Shown here in pieces: positions 24,857-38,739 of a DNA stretch of 64,000 bases. The stretch is taken from positions 744,001 to 808,000 of the forward strand of contig LUGG01000005.1 in assembly GCA_001683735.1 (NCBI GenBank). Reading direction: 5' to 3'. The notes beneath the pieces were generated by a model, which was not told where the DNA came from, did not search any database, and saw only the letters and a list, made by a program, of their open reading frames with translations. The DNA comes from Grifola frondosa. Taxonomy: Eukaryota; Basidiomycota; Agaricomycetes; Polyporales; Grifolaceae. Positions within the stretch are counted from its first letter, which is position 1. Each line of letters begins with the position of its first letter. The translations under genes were made by a program, and so were the position numbers.

Positions 24857-27800
24857 TCAACACTCAAATGAACGTCTTACTAGCGTGTTCGATGCCCAAG
24901 GCTGAGGATTCGCACTCATCTCAAAGACAATCTGACCCCCGGACGCGATATCCTTGTGCATGATCACGGGATCCTGCGCGTCCTTGCCATTGATGGTCAT
25001 TGATTTGATATACGGCTTGTTTGATGCACCATCCGAAAGTAATCCTAGCGGCTGCGTGGCATTCGGGAGATCAATGGTGATCTTGTCAAAAAATGGTCTA
25101 CGCAAAACTGAGTGTTGAGCATCCGCACGGTGTAGAGAGCAGTATCACTCACGAGCCCACCACGTATCCGCTCGAAACCGGGTTCACAGGGTAGAAGCCG
25201 AGGGCACTAAATATGTACCATGCACTCATTTGTCCGCAATCTTCGTTCTGAGAAGTAAACGATAAGCAGCGTGATGGGCGATGTATATGAAGACCTACAC
25301 CGGACAATCCGTTGATAGAATTGTTATAATTAGCTTGAGCGATTTGGCGAACCCGTTCCTGAGATTTTGAAGCTGCTCCGGCAAGAGAGTACAGGTATGG
25401 GATATGGTGCGAGGGCTATGCAGACCCATGAACAGTCATTTTGACTCACGTCTGGGAACGATACGCACCTCGTTCGTTTGGTCGTTGTCCCTAGAATGAC
25501 AACTCAAACTCATACGCTTTTGGATCCAGTTCAAAGAAAACCCACCTCCATTAAAATGGGCATCCAAAAAAGCTACGAAGGATGCATTCCCTCCTTTTCT
25601 CTGAATCAGGCCTTCCACATCGTGCACGACGTCGAATGTGTACGCCCACATGTCTCCCTCGGTCCAACCAGCATCTTGGCCCGCCCACGATCCACTCGCA
25701 TTGCGTGCTTCCATGAAACCCGTATCATTGTTGAAGATGGTGAAGGGCGCCGAGAGGGCGCGCTCACGGAAGCGCGCCGCATCGTCGGTTTTGGAGAGCG
25801 CAGACGCCAGGACGGAGACGGCGTAATCGTCATCTAGATGAATTTTCAAACACCGGGGCATCAGAAAACGTCAATGTGTTGATGAGCGGGGTAAACGAAC
25901 ATGCGTAGTCTAGAGTGCGAGAGCCTGCCTCGGAGTGAACATCGGAAGCCACCCAGCCATCTATTGCATACACTGAAGAAAGCCCAGCTCGCACTTCATA
26001 TCCAACGTCCTGTTTGGACGCGTTGGATTTGTTTCTTCGGCATCGTTTATCAATCAGGTACATACCTGCTCTCGATCAAAGTACCTGCAGATGCGAGATC
26101 TGTAAGAGACCGTAAAGCGGCGTTTATAGTAATCACGCACACTGTAGTCCAATCATTATCTGGCGGCACAGTCGCGTCCTTATATACTGCTTTGTACGCG
26201 GTCTCGACATCAAACCCAGTGAATCCTTTCACCACAGCCTCCGCAACAAGCGAGTCTGCATGAGTGCCAACCTAGAAACGTTCAGTACGACAGGTTTATC
26301 AAGTCCAATGAGCAGACACGAGCGTACCATTATATTTGTTTCTGTTAATGCGTGAGACTTTGAGCCGCTGTTTATTTAAAGACTTCGATCGTCTTACCAA
26401 CAATATTCTTCCACATTGGTAGCCATCCACCCTGTTATAGAGGATTCAACAATAAGAAATGGGCTCACATCTCGGATACTACTATACCTCTTTGTAGTCC
26501 TGTAACATGCTCTGCACCATCCCAGGGATACGTTCGGGAGCTAACAAAATGAGCCAAGCCCATTCGGAGCGAAATATGTCCTAAGTAGACTGAATCAGAC
26601 CAATGCATTACAACATGGAAAGATATGGAAAGACCAACCCAGATAGAGTACCCGGTGTAGGATTCGCCCTCATGCACACTATCATCGTAGCCTGAATAAT
26701 AGTGACCGTCCTCGCTTTGCTCATATGGATACTGTGTGAAGTTAATAATGTATTCATCCAGCCCGTGACATTTACGCACCTGCAAGGTGTGAAAAACGGC
26801 CGTATAGAAGACTTGGTTGTCCTCAGCGGTAGCGCCTTCGATCTTTATTCTATCCAGCTTCTCCGCCCACGCCGCGCGAGTTTCACGCGCCGTTTCCTCC
26901 AGGCTCGTGCCATCTGCGACCTCCGCGTCGATGTTCTTTCGCGCCTGGTCGACAGATATGAACGACACCCCGACGCGCACGCTCACTTGACGCGTTCCTG
27001 CGGCGAATCGAGCGAATCCGGAAAACAGGGAGCCCGATCCTTCTGCTTGCTGTTCACTCACGCTGCCGTTTATTACGATGCCCCAGCTATCAAATGGCTC
27101 GTCGAAGCGTGCGCAGAAATAGCCTGCGAAGTTGGACGCGGGTTAGGCCCGATAATAGAGTCTTGTCGCTCTGGGTTGTATCCTGTGATTTCGCGGCGCG
27201 TGTTGTCAATGGAGAGCGAGCCGATGGGAAAGGTGAGATTCGTGGGGTCTGCGGGCCCCATAGCAGAGGGACGTGTCGCTTCCAGCAGCACATACGGCGT
27301 ACTCGTGTTAGAGAAGGTAAAACGAAGATGACCCACGCGAGAGGCTATATGCGCTGTCAGACGTTGAATTATGTGAGCAGGATCGGATACATACTCGCAG
27401 TCTGTTCTGCGTGAATCTTTCCTCCCTCGAGCGCGTCCAGATCCACGCTGTAATAACTCGGGCTTGCAACCTCATCATCGTGACTGAATCGCATGCCGCG
27501 GTCTTCAAACACGCTCTGTACATTCCCTGCGCCGGGGACAACGACGAAAGTCCCGCTTTCGCCCATCCAAATTGCAGGTTGGTGTGTGCCCTGGAATCCA
27601 TGGATGAACGTGTCGGTGTAGTTATACGGCGTGACGGAAACGTAGTTTTGACGCGTTTGTGCGACCCAGCGTGTCATAGCAAACGGTGGGGCGGTTGACG
27701 GGATCATTCCTCCAGAGCCATTTGGGGAGTCACCACCGTTTCCGATGAAGCTGCATTATGGAAAATTATCAGTATTGTGATGGCGTCGACCAACACTGGG

Positions 27801-28150
27801 GTACGAAGCGGGAGGTAATAGCTCTGAGGCTCTACATATCCATCAAATATCCAGGGAGTAATCGGGACCGGAAAATATTAGGATAAGTGAGATATGTATG
27901 TGGTAGGATCTTATAATGCGCAAGGTGATCACGTAATCCGCTTGTTTACAAGATTACTGGGAAAGGCATATGATCGAGATCGATCGTGTATGTTCGCCAA
28001 GACAAAACACAGGATAATATCGAGAACTTACGGGTTAACATGATCAACAGCACTGCTAGGCGGGTCAGCAAAGGCTGATGGCAAAGCACGACGGGCAACC
28101 GCCGCAGGTAAGAAGTTGGCAAGAAGACCGAGACTTGTATTCAACTTCAT
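24857..28150 (-). CDS. Secreted GH92 alpha-mannosidase
   Basis: GH92 enzymes are calcium-dependent exo-acting alpha-mannosidases that trim mannans or N-glycans. The start is the ATG at 28150. The first exon (to 28032) encodes a signal peptide, MKLNTSLGLLANFLPAAVA, and ends before a GTAAGT donor. The next exons carry FIGNGGDSPNGSGGMIPST and APPFAMTRWVAQTRQNYVSV (near 27690), then FIHGFQGTHQPAIWMGE (near 27590). The catalytic half has FYTAVFHTLQ, YYSGYDDSVHEGESYTGYSI (near 26660), FRSEWAWLILLAPERIPGMV (near 26570), HADS with KGFTGFDVETAYKAVYK (near 26200), and GWTEGDMWAYTFDVVHDVEG (near 25640). The C-terminal beta domain ends with GGQIVFEMSANPQPWAS just before 24857; an extra small last exon beyond 24857 is possible. 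There are many short introns. I saw no frame disruption. It is flanked by the two deaminase copies, but no functional link is suggested. Confidence 0.92.
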
Positions 28151-28411
28151 GCCACAGGTCGCGGTAGAATAATATGCAATGAACGGGGATGGAGGCACAC
28201 TCGATAATTGCCTGGACCTAGCTTACTCATTTAAATTGCCCAGCGAGGTCATGCGGATCCCCGGTGATGCTCGAGAAGTTCAGAACCAGCAATCGATCAA
28301 CCGTATTCCGTTCGGTTTCGCCCCGTGAATGTAAGTTGGAAAAATAAAACGATGCATAGCATAGATTGCTCGTTCTCTACAATACTAAATGACTACATCC
28401 TATCCGGACGC
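28151..28411. other. Intergenic between GH92 start and E3 stop
   Basis: About 260 bp upstream of the GH92 start hold its promoter and the 3' UTR of the dihydrolipoyl dehydrogenase gene. No clear TATA box was recognised. Confidence 0.5.
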
Positions 28412-30400
<1,989 letters not shown>

Positions 30401-30994
30401 GAGTAAGACCTCGAAGGTGGATGGGAAGGACGAGGGGTAAGCACACGGTAGCGAGTCCAGATGACGCGCGCTACTAAGACCCGGTGTTACGGCCGATCGC
30501 ACCGACGTGCACTCCGGTCTCGCCGTGCACGTGGGTTCGATATTCAGGTCTGACATTTTGTCATGGCCAGAGAACTGCTTCTTTTTTTTATTTAAAAAAC
30601 ACTGTACAATATTGTTCAATATAACCTATATCACACTTCATGTCACCCAAGTAATATTCTATTGAGTATGGAAAATATTTTGGCAATTTCAGGAACCCCC
30701 AAGTTATTACTCGCGATGTGCTGCATCATCGTGTACACTGCTCATTGAGTGCCCGTGCATTTGTTTAAACAAATTTACATGTGAACGCGCATTTGTTAAT
30801 TCTACATCTACAATTGCATCGTCGAGTTGGCGGTGATGTTCCCGTTGTCACGGTCGCAGCAGTGAAATTCTTGCCTGGAGTTCAGAAATTCTAAAGTTCA
30901 GGCGTCTCGAAGAAGGGCCGCCACAGCTAAGTCAGGCTCAGTCATCACACAACTGCAGTGCGAGATGCGAGACGATGGATGACGAAGCCCGAAG
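30401..30994. other. Intergenic, about 0.6 kb
   Basis: This holds the promoter of the E3 gene and the 3' end of the zinc-finger gene, both on the minus strand. It is AT-rich in its middle part, with a T/A-rich run near 30580-30600. No gene or structured RNA was recognised. Confidence 0.5.
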
Positions 30995-32991
30995 TCAGTC
31001 GTCTTCTAGACCTTCGTCATCATCCTCATCGTCAAATCCCTCGCCTTCCTCTTCTAGAGCAGCTTCGGCCTCCGCTTGCGCAAGCGCGGCCGAGGCAGCC
31101 TGAGAGATCGCCTGCTCCAGAAGTTTTGTCTGCTCATCCGAGAGCCACGACAGCGACAGCGATGTCGGCGTTGGCACGGAAAGGGCAGAAGATGAGGCAT
31201 CGACGGAAGGCGCCGCGGAAGAAGGCATCTCAGGCTCAGGATTTGCAGTGAATGACGTAGACGCGGGCGGAACATTGAGTCCATCCGACCCTGCGGCCTG
31301 CGGCGAAGACGATTGTTGGACACGCGCGATGATGCTCGCGAGCGTCGCCTGGCTGACGTTCGGGGGCTGCTGGCTTGTTGGTGTGCCTAAGCCCTTTGCT
31401 ACATGAGCTTGCAGCAGCCCATGCAGCTGCAACACGGTAGTTTGTGCCTGCTCGATGATGGCAGGGTCGACTTCCCCATCTTCTGGCCCCTCGGTCCCCA
31501 TATGGAGCGCGTTGGCAGCGCCGGCCATTTGGCTGGCGGCGATCCCGTTCCAGAGTTTGGCGCGCCTGCTGGCCTCTTCCTCCCCGTGAGCCTTCTCCAC
31601 TTCGACCTCCTCCACGTCCGCGTACGCGCATGCGTTCTCGCTCCCGTCGCCATCGCCTGAACGGCCCTTTCCCCCGGATCGGCCCCGGCTGTCTTTATGT
31701 CGTTTGATGGCGTCCCGCCGCGAGAACACCTTGCCACAGCCTGCGCACCGCCAGGCCTTCGTGTCATGTAGCTTTGCGTGCCGCTTGAGGTCGTGATTCC
31801 TCACGAATGACGCAGGGCAGAGCGTGCACCGATATGGGCGGTCCACAAGCGTGTGTATCCGCTGGTGTGCGCGGAGGGAGTAGAGCCGGTGGAACGTCTT
31901 TGAGCATGACGGAACGAGGCAGGGGTACACAGCAGTGCCGATGTCGGGAGGGGCAGACGGTGGATGCGGGTGAAGATTCCACGGCCCGGGGTGTGTTTGT
32001 GGAGGCATGGCGGGGTTGGAGCCGATATGTATTCCGCTAAGCACGCCGAGCATCTGCACAAGGCCTGCGAGTTCCTGGAGGGCGTTGGTTCGTCCTTGGC
32101 TAGCGCGTGGCGATGATGTCACCGCGAAGAGGAACACCTGATGGAGCTGGAGTTGGATGGAGGAAATCAGCGACGGGTCAAGAGGCACGGTTGAGGAAGA
32201 GGTGGACGAAAGGGCGTGCGAGACGACGCGGACGGCTTCGCGGATCTGGTGCGGCAGGTCTGGCTGGTCTATCGCGACTCGCTTTTGAGGGTAGCCGTAT
32301 ATGGGGTCGCGGCCGCCCTCGTCTAGTTGCTCCCGTTTGCGCTTACCTTGTCGAGCTGGATGGCGGGGGCATCCGAGTTTCGGAGGGACGCAAAGAGAGC
32401 ATCAGACTTCGCCAGCGAGAGAAGGATATCGCTCATAGACTTGGCTAGTTGCTTCGTGATAGTGCCAGACGAGATACATCGATTGAAGACGTCCAGAATG
32501 TTTGCGCTGTCGGCAATTGGAACCAGAGATGCAGTCAAAGTAGAGTGGACCAGTGGGTTGGTCGACGAAAAGTCAGAATAGCCTTCATCGTCAGGATTGC
32601 GGCATCTTCTTCTTGTTGACGAGCTGAGAGAGGCATCAGCTGCAGTTATGTGGGATGTCCGGATGGAAGGGCCTCCAGAAGGTGGCGGAGGTAAAGCAGG
32701 ACTGGCAGAGGACGCTGCCCCGCCGCCTCGAGCTGAGCTTTCGCGATGTCTGCCAAGAGCTGATCGCCCAACGACGAGCCATCTCTTCCGCTCTGCATCA
32801 TAGTCGTCGCCCTCCTCGTACTCGTCGCCTTCACCTTCGTCATAATCCTCATCCCCTTCCCCGTAATCACCCTCCGTGTCAGGAAACGGGAAATCATGAA
32901 GAGCAACAGAGGAAACGGAGGGTCTAAATCTTGAGCCATCCTCGACGTTAGTCTTTTGAATGCAGCCAATTCTGTTCGTAGACAGGACCAA
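30995..32991 (-). CDS. C2H2 zinc-finger transcription-factor-like protein
   Basis: The 3' exon (32188 down to 30995) encodes three zinc fingers in a row: YPCLVPSCSKTFHRLYSLRA with HQRIH, YRCTLCPASFVRNHDLKRH with AKLH, and WRCAGCGKVFSRRDAIKRH. The third lacks a clear second zinc-binding histidine. The fingers are followed by a glycine-rich basic linker, long Ala/Ser/Pro-rich segments and an extremely acidic end (EGFDDEDDDEGLEDD), a plausible activation domain. An upstream exon (32991-32330) is joined through an intron just after AIQLDK. It has an acidic DYGEGDEDYDEGEGDEYE run and a conserved block with KQLAKSMSDILLSLAKSD. The 5' start is unclear: no in-frame ATG opens this exon. Between about 32810 and 32710 a neighbouring frame (GDQLLADIAKAQLEAAGQ) looks more protein-like, so one or two indels are possible. 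It is probably a nuclear DNA-binding regulator; targets are unknown. Confidence 0.8.
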
Positions 32992-33134
32992 AAAAAAAAC
33001 CCCCGCGGCGGGGCGTACCGTAACAGTACGCTTTACGCTTTACTAAAGGTAATGACGAAGTTAAAACGTTAGCGCCGAACGGCTGGTTTCCGAGACCTTA
33101 CCAGCGCGAAGTGTTCGACGACTCTCAAGCTCTC
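32992..33134. other. Intergenic with homopolymer and GC palindrome
   Basis: A run of about ten A followed by CCCCCGCGGCGGGG lies at 32990-33017, then a short direct repeat (acgctttacgcttta). It is probably the promoter side of the zinc-finger gene. Confidence 0.4.
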
Positions 33135-35010
33135 TCATTCAAGCTTGTCTACCTATCCAAGATATGACGGATTCCGGCCAGTTATCATCTGATAGATGAC
33201 ACTACTGAGTGCTAAGTGATGTGCAGATGTCCGAGATCTCCAAATTCATTTGAGCGATATTTGCAGATCTCGACCACTACCGATACCATGGTGAGAAAAT
33301 GTCGTATTCCAATCCAATGAGGTCGAACAAGACGGTCTGGGATCGAGACATCGATAGGGAGATGAAACTCCTGGACATTATCGCACTCTGTCTCACAACT
33401 GGACAGAGTCACGACGTCGTCGCCGTAACTTTTGACAAATGCCACACCCTCACCATCCTTCTGTCAAAAAACCATGCACCCTCCATGGCGGACCGTGAGC
33501 AAGCATCCCTGTTTTTCAATGCCCTATCGGACCCCAACAAGATTCGTCCTATCGATATCATTGCGGTCATAGCAACTTATTCCGGGATGAATATGAAAAA
33601 AGGGCAAGGAGGTGGCGGAGAGCCTGGACAATGTGCGGCCACATATCGCAGCCTTGGTGGATGAATATACTGCTGGGTCACGCGAAAACGAATTTCATCC
33701 ACTCGACCCTATCCTTGATTTCGAACTCATGTTCATCAATCATTGCAGGAAGCCGTTGACACGTTAGCGACTCAGTCAAAAACTTCGACATCAATGGGCC
33801 GGCGATCGACTTGCGCCCTCACGACATTTAACATGCATCGCAAGCTGCGTATTTTCTAACGAAGACGCGATTTATCCGAAGCGAGGCCGAAAAACCACTT
33901 GTCATCCCTCATTTCAGACATTTCAACGACGACTCGCCAAGCTTGCACAATATTCTCGAGGATACGGCGCCTTTTCACATACCGTAACCGCCTGTCCGGA
34001 CAGATACCACCGTTTCGATGGGTAGACTTTCCACTCGACGACCCTCCATCTGTCGAGATCTCCCAGTCTCCGCTGGATGTCGCGTTTCGTGTGATGAAGA
34101 TAAATCCTGCGAGCGCAGACCTGGACATCTTCTGGCAGCATTATCCCGTTCCTATTGAACATTGGACAACAACTGTGACACCACTTTCCACGCGGAGATG
34201 CGTCTGATCCTATCTCTGGATTTCAGCCAGGAGTCATTTGAGTCAGTTCAGCCCATTGGTTGCAGCAAACGTACTTGCCTCTGTTGCTGGCATTGGATCA
34301 ATTCTTACAATCGCGCTCATGGCACCCAGTGGATGACTGCTGGATGTCATGGCAAACCGTACATGAACTGGGGATTGTCCGGTGACATCCCGGTTGATCG
34401 TGAGGTAGTTGCTGCTATGCGTCTGAGGGTCCGTGGTGTTTTGGCATGGATGGAAGGCTGGAAGAGACGTCTCTCAGATGAGCATGCGAACAGTTCGGGA
34501 TCTAGCCCTGATCCTGAAGATCAGGTGGAGGAGATGGATAGGGCGGATTTGAGGGCGGCCTATGCTCGAGACGGCGTAGATAGCCCAGCAAATTTCAGGA
34601 GGACCTCGATAGAAGCCTTACATGCGGAAGAGGCAACAATGACTGGTCAGCGCTTGTAGAAGGAGACCGGGAGCATGTATTGAAGATGAATGAGAGAAAT
34701 TGTAAATACAGTTGATAGGGTTATATGGCACATATGAAAATTCTGCGAATGTGAAGATAAGAATGACCCTGAACAAAATTATGATGGGGAGGACAGGAAG
34801 AAAGCTAGCCACTCACGCAGAGCCTTGCATCGAATGTTTCTCTGCACTTGCGTACCGACACAATCGCGACATCGATTCTGTCATACAGCCCGAACGAGCA
34901 GTAGATGTCTTCGAGCCATAGACATCGAAGAGCACTCCGCGAAACATGGAGGAGCCGCTGGCAGGGAATTCCACGGTGATACTGCCTACCCGAGCCAGCG
35001 TAGGATGATA
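33135..35010 (+). repeat. Segmental duplication, copy 2 (decayed deaminase locus)
   Basis: Direct-orientation copy of 22585-24530, about 10.5 kb away, visible from the leader (atatgacggattccgg in both) through the coding part into the 3' flank. Many substitutions and several indels separate the two, so the event is not very recent. Confidence 0.8.
33163..34659 (+). pseudogene. Decayed second copy of the OTT_1508-like deaminase
   Basis: The pieces lie in different frames. The N-terminal part starts MSYSNPMRSNKTVWDRDIDR (33299) and runs through MKLLDIIALCLTTGQSHDVV to a break near 33600, where copy 1 reads MNMNKRVRKVAE. The next segment (33700-33880) has lost several bases relative to copy 1 and stays in no single frame. 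The third piece has RRLFTYRNRLSGQIPPFRWV (near 33970) and ends near 34181, where one base is missing. The last piece has FHAEMRLIL and IGCSKRTCLCCWHW with an intact tail to 34659. The active-site residues are all still present, yet no single frame joins them. Unlike copy 1, this copy keeps the G at the REMKLL junction. Several lesions together argue for a real pseudogene, though part may be consensus error. Confidence 0.8.
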
Positions 35011-35351
35011 GCGTCGGCTGCAAAGTTCAAATTCGACAATGATATTGACGCGACGCGGCATTAAAACGCGTCGTGTCACGATGTCACGGTATCCAAGGTC
35101 ACACATCACGTGCCCACGGCCACACCCGTTACAGGCGGGTGTGACGCCGGACAGCTCCTGCCTTCGTCTCCGGCGACCGCGCTGTGTGCTGCTTGAAATA
35201 CTTGCCACGCACTATACCTGTTTCAGACACACACAGCTTCAAGCCCGTCGGAGGCGACAACGACGGCAACTTTACCATTTTAATCAAGTCGTCGTACCAG
35301 CTATAAAACGACTCTGGGGTCAAGTCAACGTCGTCCATACTTACGATCAAG
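34660..35351. other. Intergenic, 0.7 kb
   Basis: The left half is the shared 3' flank of the duplication. The right half (about 35010-35351) is the promoter of the kinase gene. No other gene is visible. Confidence 0.5.
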
Positions 35352-37400
35352 ATGCATTCTGATGCTTTCGATGTCATACCATTCGAAGTGCGTCATGTGT
35401 GCTGAAGCTTGCTTGTATATCTGACATTCTCTCTCAGGACATACAAGGAGATTGGAAGAAGCTAGGCTCTGGGTCGTTTGGGAATGTCTACAAGGGTGAG
35501 TCAAATGATAGTAGTCCTTACATCGGGATTGTGCTCATTAGTGAGGATATAGGAACATACCTAGGCACTGACGTCGCAATTAAGGAGGTGCTTCCCTCCA
35601 ACGACTATGATGTTTCAAAGTATTTCGAACGGGAGTGGAGACTCATGAAGTGCGTACGCCCGTTCATCTTAATCAGGAGCATTCTTAATCGGATCCGCAG
35701 AGAGGCACGCCATCCCAATGTCGTTCTATACCTTGGTCTCTCGCGTGCGCCCGACGGGCGTATTTTTATTATCTCAGAGTTCATTGAGAATGGGAACCTC
35801 CGCATGTATATCCACGACAAAAGCAAGCCGTTCCCCTGGCGTCTAAGGCTCTCATTCGCAACAGACATTGCCCGCGCCCTCGCATATCTCCATGCCCGCA
35901 AATGTATCCACCGCGATCTGAAGGGCGAGAACCTCCTCGTCACTGCGAACGGCCGCCTGAAAATCACCGATTTCGGCTTTGCACGCATTGCGGCCAGGAA
36001 CGAGGAGGAGAGCAAGCGCCTGACGTTCTGCGGGACGGACTCGTACATGTCCCCGGAGATTCTGCTTGGCAATGAGTTCGACCTCCCGACCGACATCTTC
36101 TCGCTCGGCGTCATCCTCTGCGAGATCGCGTCCCGGAAGCTCGCAGACGACAACACTTTCAGGCGCACTGCGCCGTCGTTTTGTATCGACGAGGATGAGG
36201 TGCGTCGGCTCGCGAGCACCGGCTGTCCCCCCGCTTTCATCGCGCTCTGTCTCGAGTGTGTCGCGCTGGAACCGGCGACCCGACCGACTACCCGCGTCAT
36301 ATTGGATCGGTTGCGTGAGATCGAGGCGGAGCTGTTGAGCCGGCCGTCTCAGACAGAGGACATACATTTGGGCACGGCGCGGTTCATGAGTGGGATGCGC
36401 AGGCCCGGCCCGGCGCCCCGGATACCCAGCTTTGGGATGGGCGTGGGAAAGGAGATCCGGAGCGGTAGCGACAAGAATCACTCGAGTGATGAGGATAGCG
36501 ACGACGAGTTCTCCAAGGCAGTTATCGGGCTCAGCAAGATCGGGCTGGACAGCAGCGACTGGAGCGCGGCGACAAATGGTTAGTCGATTCCCTCCCGGTG
36601 TAGAATGCGCGGCTGATGTATAGCGCGATATAGGACACGACAGCGCGCAGCCGCTCATTGATAGCACGTCGAGCACGTACTCGCAGTACAGCACAACGGT
36701 CGTCCGCGCCCACTCTCCGCAGTCCACGGACACGGTCCCGCCCTCCCTCTCGTCAATCCTCACGATCCGCGCGTCGCCTACCGCAAACGGCTCGGACGAC
36801 CTCACGCACCACCCGCTCGCGACTGGGGCCCACGGGCCTACGCCCACGGACTCGCTACTCTCGATCGAGTCATATCACACGGCGTCCTCCACGATGGGTC
36901 TCTCGATCGCCGCGGCGACAGAGGGCGGCTCGACCATACGTGGCTCTGTACTCCCGCTCGTGCATCGGTTCACGCTGATCAAGCCCGGGACGAAGCGTTC
37001 GAGCGGCGGGAACGTGAGCCGCAGCGCGTCGCCGACGCGTGGTGGGGAGGCGACGTGGAACCCGCTTGACTTCTTCTTTTCGAGCACGCTGCTCAGCGCG
37101 AAGTGCGACATATGCGCGAAGCGCCTGGGCTGGAAGCCGGTGCTCGAGTGCGACGACTGTGGACTCCGGTATGTGCTCTCATTTGTCGGTATGTGCGCGC
37201 GCGACTGAGCAGTAGCTCCCAGGACACACATCAAATGTGGCGACTTGGCACCGGTGGACTGCGGCGTGCGCCCTGCGCGCGCCGAGGTGCAGCAGGCTAT
37301 CGCCGTGCCCCCAACGCCGCCTGCCAAGGCGAAACAGGGGGGAAGGCGGGCTCTCCGAAATGAGACTTACGATACCAGTGACGCGACGCTACGACCCTGA
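35352..37400 (+). CDS. TKL/LISK-like protein kinase with a C-terminal C1-type zinc finger
   Basis: Exon 1 (35352-35387) encodes MHSDAFDVIPFE and is spliced to DIQGDWKKLGSGSFGNVYKG (near 35440), which holds the glycine loop. The kinase domain continues with the ATP-lysine in VAIKEV, HRDLKGENLL (catalytic loop), DFGFARIA (DFG) and GTDSYMSPEIL (APE-like), ending near 36330. These motifs fit a tyrosine-kinase-like group member of the LISK/DLK type with Ser/Thr specificity. After a low-complexity linker comes HRFTLIKPGTKRSSGG (near 36970), AKCDICAKRLGWKPVLECDD with CGLR, an intron, then CHIKCGDLAPVDCG (near 37220-37260), a C1 (phorbol-ester/DAG-type) zinc-binding domain. The TGA is at 37398-37400. 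The kinase-C1 pairing suggests recruitment to membranes or lipids, but that is inference. All key catalytic residues are present and I saw no frame break. Confidence 0.88.
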
Positions 37401-38739
37401 CGAATTGCATCATCAGCATTGTTTTTATTCCGTTTCCAGCATCGGCGCTGCCTCACGACTGTTCACACTATCTCGCGCCATACATCTGCATCGGTCATGG
37501 ACTCCATTGGACAACAGCATTGTTTTATCTGTACTCTGGCCCCGCGTGTAATGTTAATTCGAGCTCCCGTTTTGTCGTTAGTATAGTTCGCTGGACTTGG
37601 CTCTTCGTGGTTTTGCCTTCGCGAGCCATGTACATAGTGTTTCCTTATGTTATATCTTGGTCTTGATGTGGGATGTGGGAACAGTACAATATTTTACTGA
37701 CCAGGCCAAGTTGGCGCCGTTTGCTCGCTCGTGCGGATACTATCTTCTGGTGCCCATTTGCGGACTCCGCATGTCCTTTGAAATGCGGACATAAATTGTG
37801 ACACTTCAGATATTGATTAGATAGAATATGTTGCAATCAAATATTGAGGGGTGTAAGCCAATCAGTCAGCATAGACAAGGCTAGCTATGTGACCTACATT
37901 GGCACGTATTGCACATCTACTCGTCATTGTCACAATAAGAATGGCATATGTGAGGCATACTTATGCCGAATCAGCATATCCTTTCCCGTCTCTGGCGTAT
38001 GTACTCTCGCAAAATCTGAAGAACTGGCATTTTGATAGGTCGTCATATCGTCAACTCCTGCCCGCGGAAGTTCTTCTGAGTCCATGCAAACGGATCGCGA
38101 GTCAACTTGATATTCCTAATTTGGCGACGGGTGTACGCGATCATGGCAAGATCACGTCTATTTTGGGCGGTTCGTTCAATGAAGCCACCACCGCCGCCAC
38201 CTCCTCTTCCTCCAGTTTACTGACTGCGCGAGTCCGCCGAATTCAAATATCCAGTGCGCATTGAACTCCAAGTCTACCGACGAACGATTATAGGAAGTTC
38301 ACTGAAGTTGAATATTGACCGTCGTTTACAGCAGCGAGGCGCCGTGGTTTTCGGTGCATGGTCTTGAGCTCTCACATCATGTAAATCCCCATGATCATAT
38401 CCCTTCCTCTGGTCGAACTAAAGCGGCGGAAGTAGCGATGTACGTCTTGTTCTGCTAATTTTACTCTTTTCACTTACGCGGAGACTGGCAGGGCGCATAT
38501 ACGAAACCGAAACGTGATGCATGTTGTTCCAAACTGTTGCAATCACGGCACTCGAAAAGACCCCTCCGCATGGCACAACAGCGGGGCATTAGAATTTTTT
38601 TTACGCACCGGAGCTTGCTGTTTCTCATATGTGCTACAGTTTTCCTTCTCATGTGAGGATATGCTTTTGCTCCCCGTTTTCCGCTCTTTCCACAAGGTTG
38701 AGATTGTCGTGGGTCCAGAGATAGCTTTCTTATAGTCAT
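37401..38739. other. Intergenic, about 1.3 kb
   Basis: I see no gene here. Open frames are short and lack protein-like composition. The stretch separates the kinase gene from the retrotransposon remnant and may itself contain older decayed element sequence. Confidence 0.5.

Noticed and set aside
32990..33017. A10 run and CCCCCGCGGCGGGG palindrome as a terminator or element end
   Set aside because: Rho-independent terminators do not apply in a fungus, and no matching element edge or target-site duplication is visible.
35852..36847. 331-codon minus-strand frame opposite the kinase
   Set aside because: Shadow of the GC-rich kinase exon; composition is Arg/Glu/Val-rich and no family is recognised.
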